Assembly: GCF_030272615.1 (NCBI RefSeq)
Contig: NC_081408.1
Location: forward strand, 611,015,673-611,079,672
Direction: 5' to 3'
DNA from: Cryptomeria japonica
Taxonomy: Eukaryota; Streptophyta; Pinopsida; Cupressales; Cupressaceae
Length of the DNA stretch: 64,000 bases
The first letter of the stretch is position 1. Every line of letters starts with the position of its first letter. Below are positions 23,746 to 34,518 of this stretch, one piece after another. The translations under genes were made by a program, and so were the position numbers. Below the pieces are notes generated by a model. The model was not told the origin of the DNA and did no database searches. It saw only the letters and a list, made by a program, of their open reading frames with translations.

Positions 23746-24582
23746 AAGTGTTTTCCCTGTTTTTCAGATTTTGTCTCACTTGAGCTTAAATTTTGAAACA
23801 CTTAGAGATTGAATCTTGAAAAAAGTCAGTACTATAAAAGATAGCTCTCTGAGTGTACTTTTCAAATATGTAATTTATTTTAATACCCACATAATAAAAA
23901 ATAACTTTTTGAATGAAGTTCTAAAAACTATGTTTTAAAAATGCCTGTTTCAGGACCATACCATGCATGTGTATGACCCACACTTTTTGACACAATTAAA
24001 ATTATTTTCTCAAACCATTTTGGGAAATGGTTTGTAACACACTCAAGATTGATGAGCATATTTTTCTGTATTTTTTTTTCAAATATTTTTTTTTTAATTA
24101 ATTTTTTAATGACCGTAATTATCTTTTTAAAAATTTGACGTGTACGACCCACATAATTTGACGTAAACTTAGTATTTTTTGAATTTTTTTTTTTTAAATT
24201 GAAAAGAATTTTGTGTAGATTGATGACATATAATTTTTTTTTCAAAATTCATTAAAATAAATAAGTTATTAAATTAAGAAAACTAGTTAATATTTCAAAT
24301 TTATGACCCTGATTTAGTATAAATTAAATGAAAAATATTTAAAATAATCAATTTTTAAATTAATTTACATATTTAGAATCTAGACAGTATAATCTGAAAT
24401 GGGTTTCAATTTCGTATAAAAATTCTTTGATTAAAGGCACGTAAACTATTTCATTTCATCATATTTGTGCTTTCATTCATGGAGCTTTGAATTTGCAGGT
24501 TCATGTCTCAGGTGTGGCCATCCCAGGCCTATCCCGGGCCTAATCCCGAGGTAAGTGGCGGGTTGTGAATTCAAATTTTACA

Positions 24583-24681
24583 TAACGGGCCCCCGTTTTA
24601 TAAACGGGGGCCCGTTTCATTTTCTGCCCGTTGGATTTAACAACGGGCCCCCGTTTTAATAACGGGCCCCCGTTATTTAAA
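24583..24681. repeat. Left GGGCCC palindrome cluster of copy B
   Basis: Four clean copies of CGGGCCCCCG or its complement CGGGGGCCCG, each set in AACGGGCCCCCGTT-like context, lie about 880 bp from the left end and about 140 bp upstream of the transposase start. Three CCCGGG/CCCGAG-type sites lie just upstream (24,530-24,552). A role in transposase binding, promoter control, or both is inferred from position only. Confidence 0.85.
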
Positions 24682-24820
24682 TAACCGTTGCTGTAAAAAA
24701 AAAAGATTGCATAGATTTACTAAAATATCATTGAAATCCGTACTGACAAAGATTTTTTACATCATTTGGCAGTACTTTTTAATATTTTTTACGCGATTTT
24801 TTGAAGACAAGTTTGTAAAA

Positions 24821-27800
24821 ATAGGTTCTAAGCAACGTCAAAAGAAAAAAAAGAAGACAATGACAGTGGACGAAATTCAAGCACAAAGAGAGGAGGCAAA
24901 ACGCCAAAGAGATCGAAGATCACAACAACGGCAATTGAATAACACTTTTGAAGCATCTAGTTCAGTGCCCGTTGTAGATGAGACCATTGAAGACATCATG
25001 ATGGATGCAAAAAATATAGAACCACACACGGGTATGACTGTTGATGCAAATGTTGATGTGGATGTGAATCCTGGTATGTTTTTAAATCCTGATGACTATG
25101 ATGCCAATCAAATTGCTGATTTAAATGAAGCTGGATATAAATTTCATACACCAATACGAAAAGAAATAAAAATTGAAAATATTACACCACCATCTCTAAA
25201 AGAAAATGAATGTAATTTGTTTACTATTGATAGCAATGTGCTAGATAATCTTAATGGGTTAGTTTCTTGGAGACAAATCAGAACACATGCAAACAGATTA
25301 TATAAACAATTTTTCTATAATAAAAAGTTAGGATTCCAATGTCAATTAATGCTACAATTAATAAAAATGTTAAAAATGCGTAAAGTCATGAAAAAAATAG
25401 GTATTTATGCAAAACCAAAAAGAAAAGATGAATCATATAAGTAATTTGTATCTACTGTTGCCAGTGCCATCGATTCTATAGGAAAAACAAGTCGATCTAA
25501 AGATAAGAATGCAGCACGTAGAGTTATAACGACTGCTATAGTTGACAAAATGATTGTTAATAAAAGAATGTTAAGTGATATAAGTGGCTATTTGAACTTA
25601 CATCGTAGAACCTTGTCAAGAGCGGCCAAAAGAAGAGACACAATTGAAATTGATCCACTAAACCATTGTTGGAGTTTTAGTGGTAGACTTCAAAGGTCAG
25701 ACATGAAATTAAATGATGAAACTAAACAATTAATTACAAAATTTTGGCATGATAACACTAGAGTTTCATCAAATGTTAGAGATGTTTTAAAGTTAAGGGT
25801 GGGATCAAAAATTCGTGATCCTCATCCAAAACATCTTCTTGACATGACTCAAACTGAATTCTTTAAAAATTTTAGTGATGAATCTGTGTTAATGAATTTA
25901 CGAATTAGTCAAAGATCATTTGAAAAATGCAAACCCTGGTATGTTAAAATCAATAAACAAAGAATATCTTGTTGTTGTAAAACTCATGTCCAGTTTCGTT
26001 ACTATTATGATGTTTTTCGATATATTCGTTGTATGTTGCATGGTAATGATCTTGTGCAGGATTGTGGTGTTTATGTTCCACCTGAAACTATAAAAGATTT
26101 TATTGGAAGTTTATTTTGTAAACCACCTAATGAACAATTATTTCTTTCCAGTTCATGCATTTATGGTCTTTGCAATTTATGTGGGAACTATTCTTCGATA
26201 GGTGAATGTTTGCATGAACATGTTTCATCTGAGTTTGGACAAAAAATGGTTGATGTTAGGAGATTTAAAAATATAGAATACCCTCTAAAGGATGGAAAGA
26301 TGGGGAAATGTTTAGAATTGATTACAGAACAGAATAGTGTGAATGCATTTATTAGTGAGTTTAAAACTCATATTGTTCCAAAATATGTGAAACATTCCCA
26401 ACATGCCCGATGACTTGATGGACAGTTTCGCATATGCAAGAACACATTTCCAATTGGAACAATAGTATCAGTTGTGGATTTTGCAGAAAATTATACTCTA
26501 AAACCACAAGAGGAAACTCAATCACAATACTACAACTCAGTGCAAGTGGCCATATTTGTGCACATTATATATAGACATGACCATGACAGTACAGAAGATA
26601 ACAGAAAATTTTTGAGGGAGTATCATTTCTATGTTAGTGATAATCGATTACACTCTTCAGAGTTTGTCCAACATTGTTTCGAGGTATTTTATGATAATCT
26701 TAAGGAAAGAGAAATTGACATGAAACAACATATTATATGGTCAGATAACTGCACTGGACAATTCAAAAATGCAAGAATGTTTTATTGGCTATGCAAAGTT
26801 CACAAGATAACCAATGTCCAACATTTATGGAGTTTTTTTGAAGCGGGACATGGTAAGGGGGAACACGATGGAGCCGGTGCCTGTATAAAAAGAGCTCTTG
26901 CTAGAGAACAATTGAAATTCGAGGATGCAGTGAAATTCAGAGATGCTCGTGCAGTTGTAGATTGGTGCAATTCAAAGTTGTCAAAAGGATCAACTGAAAA
27001 ATCTGCAATTCGACGTTTCTTCTGGTTGATAGAGGAAGATAGTATTCCTATTCGGCATGATTGTAATACCATCATTGGATCAGCTAAATGGCATTCATTT
27101 AAGAGTTCTAATTCAAACACATGGACTATATTCACAAGGCAACTTGCTTGCTTTTGTCAGTTTTGTGTTTCCGGAGATTGGGAATTTTGTGAGAATAAAG
27201 AATGGGTTGAAGAATGGCAACAAAGATCATTGACACCCATAGATGCAAATGATCCGCATGAAAGAACTGATGAAGATATGGATCAAATGTTTGCATCAAA
27301 TGACTATGATCGCATTTCAGATCTTATACAACAAGGTAAAATTATTTTTGAAATTTGTTTTGATTTATTAAATAGTACATAAATTTATGAAATCTTACAG
27401 TGTATATTTTTGTTTTTATTTCTCATTAAATATTAAAATAAAATTGTTTTGTGCACAGGACATGTCTATGCTGTTGTTGCATCAGAGGACAATGAAGAGG
27501 GGACAGAGTATTGGTTGGCTCGATGTGTAGAGCCAAAACATAAGCTAACTACTCCTCGAGTAGATGATGATGGTTATGACTATCCAACAGGATCTGTGGT
27601 TGTTGTTGGCACTTGGCTACGCAAATATCTAACAAGAAAGAATGGATTGCCCGCATTTGAAGATTATGAATTAGAGAAAAAGATTATACATTACTCACAT
27701 TTGGTAGTGGCAACTAATATAAAATTGGATAGATATCGTGGCAGGCCTGCTAATAAACAATTATGGACTCTCTCTATGGAAGAGCACGAGACAATTATAG

Positions 27801-27844
27801 ATGCTTTGCAAAAGAGAGAGGATGCAGATGGTATAATAGAATGA
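24821..27844 (+). pseudogene. Copy B gene 1: putative DDE-type transposase, 966 codons, two stops
   Basis: Exon 1 is 24,821-27,335, intron 27,336-27,458 (123 bp, GT-AG, phase 1), exon 2 27,459-27,844; the sum is exactly 967 codons. The N-terminus is basic (KQRQKKKKKT). The middle holds Cys/His groups (CCCKTHVQF; GLCNLCGNYSSIGECLHEH) that look like zinc sites. The catalytic part has VVDFAENY (Asp about 553), WSDNCTGQFKN (Asp about 642) and GHGKGEHDGAG (Glu about 681). The last two are separated by 38 residues, as in DDE transposases with an RNase H-like fold. Exon 2 encodes a separate C-terminal domain (YWLARCVEPKHKL; VVVGTWLRKYL). Breaks are TAA at 25,442-25,444 (Gln in copy A) and TGA at 26,411-26,413 (Trp in copy A). 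The start codon is ATA (ATG in copy A), with an in-frame ATG upstream at 24,707. Transposase function is inferred from motifs and context. Confidence 0.8.
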
Positions 27845-29148
27845 ATATCAAGTAAGTTATAATTTGAACCCTTAATCCACCTCCCTTTTAAAAGTCGCGA
27901 TGCATATTATATATAGTATTTTAAATCATGAATCATAATTACAAAATCTAATCTACTAAAATTTTGTTTCAGGTCTACCACAAGTAGAAGGCATCAATGA
28001 AAACAAAGTTATTTGTGCATACTTTATGTTTCATTTTGAATAATTACAAGTAAGTTAAATTTTTGTACCCTTAAGGCAAATCCATTTGTATTTTAAATTC
28101 AATGTATTCTGATTATAAAAACTAATCATATGTATTTACTTTTTCTAGGTCTCTCAGAGTAGACTTGGCCTCAATGACTACTATATTGTTTGTGCATACT
28201 TTATGTTGTATTTTAAATTCAATGCATCCTGATTATAAAAACTAATCATATGTATTTTTTTTTCTATGTCTCTCAGAGTAGACTTGCCCTCAATGACTAC
28301 TATTGTTTGTGCATACTTTATGTTGTATTTTGAGAGATATAAATCCTTATTATTATAATTTAAATAGACTGTTTATTTTATTTTAGATATGTCTTCTTGA
28401 TTACATTTTGTGTACAATATACATAAATGAGAGACTACTGGTCAAATTTATGAATGAGATAATTATGTTTTAATCAAGTTCTATTCATTATATTTGTTAA
28501 ATGATACTTTTTGATTTAGAATATGTTATAATTATAAGATATGTTTCGATACTTAGTTCATGATGTATGCACATGTAGTTTATCTAATCACAAGAACTAT
28601 TTAAATAAAATTCCAAAAATAAAATTACAAGTCCACATAATGCCTATAAAGTTGTTTAAGCACAACTTCCATAAATAAAATTTCAAGTCCACATAATATA
28701 TAAAGTATGCGCAAAATTTCAAGTCCACATAATTTCAAGTCAATATATATGATCTAATGTGCACATAATTTCAAGTCCACATAATATCTAATGCGCACAA
28801 TACACATAAAGTATGCACATAATATATATGATCTAATCCTATTATGAAACTATCCATATATATAAAGTATGTGTGTGCACGTGTAAACAAATATGTAAAG
28901 CCCGTAAAATAGTACATATCAGAGCCAAATAAATAGTAAAATTTCAAGTCCACATAATCCATATAATATCTAATCCATATATATGTCTAGATGGTAACAT
29001 GATGTTCACTCCACATAATATCTAATGTGCACAAAATATATAAAGTATGCACAAAATATATATGATCTAATCCTATTATGCAACTATCCATATATATAAA
29101 GTATGTGCACGTGTAAACAAATGTGTAAAGTCCATAAAAAAGTACATA
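27845..29148. other. Spacer between the convergent genes of copy B, with internal repeats
   Basis: No gene. A block beginning GTCTCTCAGAGTAGACTT occurs at 28,149 and 28,268 (119-bp period), with an older relative near 27,972. A 234-bp repeat has GATCTAATCCTATTATG at 28,830 and 29,064. A splice-acceptor-like TTTCAG precedes the first block, so the transposase message may have 3' untranslated exons here. Confidence 0.65.
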
Positions 29149-31408
29149 TCAAAGCCAAATAAATAGTAAAATATAAGTGCTATCATCAATAACATCTCGT
29201 GGTCTCTTGTCCCCAGGACGTGGTCCAGATCCACCTGTCTCATGCTGTACAATAAAAAAATAATATTAAAATATTACTTGAAATTAACTATTAAAAGAAT
29301 CATTTATCAAATATAGTAGAATTCGTAAATTAAGTTACAAACTTACCATATGCTCATCAGATCCTGTAGCAGTATCTCTCTTGTCCCCAGGACATGGTCC
29401 AGATCCACCTGTCTCATGCTGTACAATAAAAAAATAATATTAAAATATTACTTGAAATTAACTATTAAAAGAATCATTTATCAAATATAGTAGAATTCGT
29501 AAATTAAGTTACAAACTTACCATATGCTCATCAGATCCTATAGCAGTATCTCTCTTGTCCCCGGGACGTGGTCCAGATCCACCTGTCTCATGCTGTACAA
29601 TAAAAAAATAATATTAAAATATTACTTGAAATTAACTATTAATAGAATCATTTATCAAATATAGTAGAATTCATAAATTAAGTTACAAACTTACCATATG
29701 CTCATCAGATCCTGTAGCAGTATCTCCTCTAGCAGTATCTTGTGCAGTATCAACACCAAATGCAGTGCTAGCTAACTCCTGTACAAGGTCAAATTCAAAG
29801 TGTCCAATTAAATCTTAAATTAAGAGTCAAAATAAGATCAAATTAAGTATTACATATTAATACCTCAAAGGATGTCGATGTGCGTTCAAATTGGCTCTGA
29901 TCAAAATTATGAGGATAACCTATCCTAATGGTAGTGTCCACCTGCATACATGCATTTAATGAAATCATATTTAGTGAACATATATATGTGTACTAAATAA
30001 TTTCAAGTAAAGTTACAATATTGTAAGAGTTCATATTTAAGTTAAGAATTATAAGATACATACCATAGATGGTGTCACAATAGTCAGACCCTCTTCTCGA
30101 TGTGATGTAGAGGGTCCCTCATGACCTGAATCCTGGAGAAAGAAGCATTCAATGTATCAACATGAAAATTTATATAATATACGACGATAGCATATTAACT
30201 TAAAAAGATCTAGTACAATGTCTAGATAGAAATTTATACTATACCCCATAAGGTGTGCCGAGTTGTCTTCCAGTAGATGCAATATTAACTCTAATATTAG
30301 GCGTAGTCCTTATCTACATAAACAAAATTTATTTAATGAAGTATTAGATTGTATAAAAAAAGAGATGCACTTAGTTTATACCTATATTTAATAAAGTACA
30401 TAAAAACATTGACATGTACATGTATATTATATATATCTATACCTGGTCAAGATGAACATCCGAGCAAAGAAAATCCATATAAGATGTCATCATACTATCA
30501 TCTGCTGCATCATGCTCATCTGGAACTGAAGTAGATCCTGCAGCAGTAGTAGGACCTACACACGTCTCATGACAACTCGAACACATATGTGGCATCCATC
30601 GAGGAGCAGATGCCATGTGAGCAGCTTGCTCACTCAGGTTCCCTGTGAGGGAAGTCAAAGCATCTAATGTCAAAATGAATGATGTATTTTGGACATCTGC
30701 AGGAATCGATGGAGCAACAAGTGGAACTATGGGTGGATCCGGTAGGGGATTATTACTCCGTGCCCCTAATCTATGCTGTGGCATTCCACGACCAACACCC
30801 TGGAATGACTTAATATCAAAATAATTTGGTTTTTGGTTCATTACAAACTCACAGTATAATTTCTTCAAAAAATAAAAAGGGACCTCATAATTACGATGTG
30901 GTGGATAATCAAAAACCATCCACCATCTATCCCAAAAGTATCTAGCCATTTCTGGATGCACACACCACCTAATTGAAATTCTTTTCTGGTTAGGTTGCAT
31001 TGGTTCTCTTGTTTTTGGGTTGGTAAAATATGGACATAAATGAGCTTTGGTTATTTTCAAATCTGTGATTTGTCTATAAGTTAAACCATCGGCATAAAAA
31101 TCACGCAACTCTTGTCGTCGTCTATGAAATTGATCTAATTGAGAATCAACAGATCTAACTGACTCGACAACAGTTTGCATTGATTTTGCAAACTCTACAA
31201 GATTGGGTGGCGTGACTTGCTCATTTTGGATAGCAGCAATGTTTTGTTCAATCACTTGTAGGTTTTCATTAATTCGTTCTCTTAAACGAATTTCATCCAA
31301 TCTAGGGGGTTGTGGTGGTGGTGGTGGTGGTGGAGGAGGAGGAGGAGGAGGAGGGGGTTGTGGTGGGGGATTTTCACCTAATAGTTCATCTATGTCAAAA
31401 ACATCCAT
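29149..31408 (-). CDS. Copy B gene 2: intact unknown protein, eight exons, about 501 residues
   Basis: Exons (minus strand order): 31,408-30,443, 30,313-30,245, 30,132-30,064, 29,941-29,864, 29,778-29,695, 29,592-29,521, 29,418-29,347, 29,244-29,149. All have GT-AG borders, all introns are phase 0, and all exon lengths are multiples of three. The protein starts MDVFDIDELLGE, then about 20 prolines, a likely helical region (NENLQVIEQNIAAIQNEQ), a conserved block with ITDLKITKAHLCPYF and WDRWWMVFDYPPHRNYEVPF, a CSSCHETC motif, and then 24-residue repeats HETGGSGPRPGDKRDTA..SDEHM. An acceptor site (TATATGCAG) just upstream of the ATG suggests a non-coding first exon. It occurs in both copies next to the transposase, so it probably serves the element. 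I do not recognise the family. Confidence 0.7.
29190..29720 (-). repeat. Tandem 174-bp units, each one exon plus one intron
   Basis: The junction CATGCTGTAC recurs at 29,241, 29,415 and 29,589, exactly 174 bp apart. Each unit is a 72-bp exon plus a 102-bp intron with conserved splice sites, so each duplication adds 24 residues without changing the frame. Copy A has the same array (15,804, 15,978, 16,134), with the last spacing 156 bp because one exon lost 18 bp. Confidence 0.9.
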
Positions 31409-32335
31409 GATGGCAAAGAACTCCTGCATATATAAAGATATACATGAATTATATACAACTCTATGTCAAAGAAGAATCTATTTTACTAAATTAAAAAAAA
31501 ACATTTATAAATAGTAACATTTCTATGTTGTTGAATGAGATACACATGAAATATATAATATAATATTGAACTTAAAAAAATATACATGTACATACTATTG
31601 AATCTTGAAATATAAAATTTGAGCATAAAACTTAATAAAAACTTTCAATGAAACATCATAAATCTATTAGAATTCAATTACGTAGTTTTGAGATAATTGT
31701 CATCAATTCATATTACATTGATTAGTCTTCAAACAATCTTAAAAAAAAACTAATCTCCCATGACTATAAATGACATACTTAAAACATATTATATTCTAAG
31801 TGGTTGTCATGTAAAGACAAAACATCAAAACTTTTGAAGAGTTAAGCATATTTCACCATTAAATTTCTCCCATAATCAAATCTACACAAGATTATAATTT
31901 ACAAAAGGTCTTCAAAAAATATTATTTCCTATAAATCATTTATTATAAAACTCCGCAATCATTTGTTTTCATATATAATCTTTCTATAAAATTTAAGATA
32001 TCAATCCATACACAAATTCTCTTATAAAGTTGAATAAGAAATGAAGGATAGAGGATTAAATACTAAGATTGTTTTGAGAGATCAATGGAGTAGATTGATT
32101 GAAAGGATTGTGTGCATTAGAAGCTTCCAAGTGGCAACTTAAATGTTTGGTGCACATGAGGAGTTCATGATCCAAGAAAGTTTTGAGGAAAAGGTCTTCT
32201 TAGGGGCGTATACACCAAGATGTTGTAAAAAAAGGTAGCCAAATGACCAAAAAAAGATAAACACGAGTGCGTTATTGGGAAATTCATTTAACGCATTTGA
32301 GGTCTTTTTTGTAGTGTTTTTTTCTTACACTATAC

Positions 32336-32495
32336 TAGGCTTGTTTACACTATCGTAGGTTCATTAGGACTATCCTAGGTTCATTAGGATTGGCCCAAGT
32401 TCATTATTGCTTTCTTAGGCTCATTAGGACTTTCTTAGGTTCATTAAGACTGCCCTACATTCATTAGGATCATTTGAGGCTCATTGGGACTTTCA
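32336..32495 (+). repeat. 20-bp minisatellite, eight units
   Basis: Eight contiguous 20-bp units with consensus TAGGTTCATTAGGACTTTCY, starting at 32,336, 32,356, 32,376 and so on. Units differ at a few positions each but keep the register without gaps. Confidence 0.85.
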
Positions 32496-33662
32496 AAGAA
32501 ATGTTGCTCTCTCATTAGGCAAGGAGGATATAGACCCTTTAGGTTCTCTCATGTTTTATAGACATTTGATAGGTTTTAAATTCGAAATATTCATTAATGG
32601 AGTTAGTCTAGTGTTTCTTGGTCAGTGAGGAGGATCAGTAGATGTACATCATTAAAGTTTACATAAGGGTTGCATTCAAGTCTTGAAATATTCCATCTCT
32701 TGTTCAAATATATGTAAGAAGGGGAGAACATTGGATATATTACATCATTAGATAGTGGATATAACCATTGAGTTTTAAAATTAATTAGCCTCAATAAAAA
32801 AATCTCAATTTCTATATATTTCATAAATGCATAATTAGATAAATTATTACTTATAAATAAATCAATATGCATTTCTTTCAAAGAAACAAGAAACATACAA
32901 ATAATAATAAGTTGTGATCTATATATCTAAATATGAAAATAATTCCATTAAAACTTTTACCTAGGTTAAGCATAAAAGTGATAATAAAACATAATCACCA
33001 TGTTTTATTTCAACCTTAAAAGTAAAAGAACTCTACATATCCTAAAATTAGGACTTAATCACATCAAATAATTCTAATATAACTCAAAATACTCCTTCAA
33101 CATATAAGATGATCTATGCTAGATGGCCATGTCTTACTTTCATTCCATTTATGGATTTCTTACATAGTAATACAAAAAATAACTTTCATCGAAATTAAGC
33201 ATCTTTAACCATGAGATTATATATATCCTCAATTGTATATTCAAAATACTTCTTGGGAATTATATTTTTCAAATCTTTCAGATGTATATATAATTAGCAC
33301 CCCATTTAGAAAACTCATTATCAATCAACATTATAAATCAAGAATATTTTTTATTTTGTATTAATGAATTATATATTTGGCATATTAGCTTCCTTTATGA
33401 ACCTATGTAAACCAAACTCCAATTTTAGTAACTTATCTAGTTTTGCTCTAAAATTGTGTCCATAATTGATCCTTTTATACCATCACATGACATAATAGGA
33501 CCTTTATGCCATGACATGGCATAAACCTAAGCCTAAACTTTCATATCTTAAATTTGAAAAACTTAATGTTAATTACTTTTAAGGTTATACTAATTTAGTG
33601 GTAACTTTTGTATTGCCTAATGAGGATTAAGAACAATTTAGGTACATATGTTCGGTTTTATG

Positions 33663-33865
33663 TCAATTTCATTTTCGAACATTTTTGTTTTTGTTTCCAT
33701 TTCATTTTTGGTTTTTTGTTTGTGTCGATTTCATTTTCGAACGTTTTTGTTTTTGTTTCCATTTCATTTTCGGTTTTTTGTTTGTGTTGATTTCATTTTC
33801 GAACGTTTTTGTTTTTGTTCCCATTTCATTTTTGGTTTTTTGTTTGTGTCGATTTCATTTTGTTA
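33663..33865 (+). repeat. 62-bp tandem repeat, three and a third units
   Basis: Units start at 33,663, 33,725, 33,787 and 33,849 with TCGATTTCATTTTCGAACG followed by a T-rich half. They are very similar, so the expansion is recent. The overlapping open frames here encode only Phe/Val/Cys-rich repeats and are not genes. Confidence 0.9.
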
Positions 33866-34136
33866 ATTATCTAGGTTTGGTTTTGGTTTCTAAATTTGTT
33901 GATTACGGTTTAGGGTTAACTGTTCAAAAATATTTTACATCAAAATCAAGAATTTACAAATATAAAAAATAATTTATTTATATGCTACTATTAAAAAAAA
34001 CTAAAATAATAAAAAAAAAACTAAATAATACACCAAAAAAAGAGAAAAATATACAAGAAAATTATGAACTGTGAAAATAGGTGACAGAATGTGCACCTAG
34101 GATAGTGGTGGAGGTTTGAAGTGGAAACCACAGCAC

Positions 34137-34451
34137 AGGGGCCCGTTTTCGATATCTTCTTGTGCAACAGTAAAATGAAAAATTATCCAAAAAAAAGGGT
34201 AAAAATAGCTTTTCAAAACGGGCCCCCGTTTTTTAAAAACGGGCCCCCGTTTTGTTTAAAAACGGGGGCCCGTTTTGTTTACAAACGGGGGCCCGTTTTG
34301 TTTACAAACGGGGGCCCGTTTATTAAAAAATGGGGGCCCGTTTTATCTGGCTTCGGCACCCCGTGACCTTTCGGCTCGGGAGCCCGAACCATTAACGGGC
34401 CCCCGTTTTTTATAATGGGCCCCCGTTTTTTAAAAACGGGGGCCCGTTTTG
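34137..34451. repeat. Right GGGCCC palindrome cluster of copy B, about nine copies
   Basis: Nine copies of CGGGCCCCCG, its complement, or a one-base variant (TGGGGGCCCG, TGGGCCCCCG), plus one shorter copy at about 34,138. They occur in both orientations, separated by A/T-rich spacers such as TTTTGTTTACAAA. The cluster begins about 60 bp inside the right terminus and is denser than the left one. Confidence 0.9.
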
Positions 34452-34460
34452 CGGAGCGCA

Positions 34461-34514
34461 TTTTCCAACGTGCAGACTTCCGCGAATTTGTGACTCATTA
34501 GCTTGCACATACCC
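34461..34514 (-). repeat. Right terminal inverted repeat of transposon B
   Basis: The complement reads GGGTATGTGCAAGCTAATGA then GTC, matching the left end at 18 of 23 positions. TATC follows immediately, as it precedes the left end. Confidence 0.8.
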
Positions 34515-34518
34515 TATC

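Larger units (their letters stand above)
31409..34136. other. Right part of transposon B beyond gene 2, no gene
   Basis: AT-rich, with only short open frames. Homology to copy A ends near 31,680. The remainder to the right end exists only in copy B in this window. It contains a 20-bp minisatellite (32,336-32,495) and a 62-bp repeat (33,663-33,865). I cannot exclude that another element is inserted here. Confidence 0.6.
23702..34514 (+). mobile_element. Transposon copy B, complete: TIRs, TATC duplication, two convergent genes
   Basis: The left end GGGTCAGTGCAAG...ATGAGTC and the complement of the right end GGGTATGTGCAAG...ATGAGTC agree at 18 of the first 23 positions. TATC flanks both sides (23,698-23,701 and 34,515-34,518). 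Removing the element with one TATC restores an open frame in the LTR element it interrupts. In order it contains: a 22-bp palindrome next to the left TIR, a GGGCCC cluster, the transposase gene (+), a spacer, gene 2 (-), a 20-bp minisatellite, a 62-bp tandem repeat and a second GGGCCC cluster. A 4-bp duplication is known for Sola-type elements, but I cannot assign it to Sola or to any named superfamily from sequence alone. Confidence 0.85.

Noticed and set aside
29190-29720. CRISPR-like regular repeats
   Set aside because: The regularity comes from exon-intron duplication in a plant transposon; repeats and spacers are both conserved, unlike CRISPR.
33608-33972. Three overlapping Phe/Val/Cys-rich open frames
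   Set aside because: Produced by a T-rich 62-bp tandem repeat; frame content follows the repeat, no domain.
23702-34514. Assignment of transposon B to CACTA, hAT, Mutator or PIF/Harbinger
   Set aside because: Termini are not CACTA-like, the duplication is 4 bp (not 3, 8 or 9), and the catalytic block lacks the signature motifs I know for these families.
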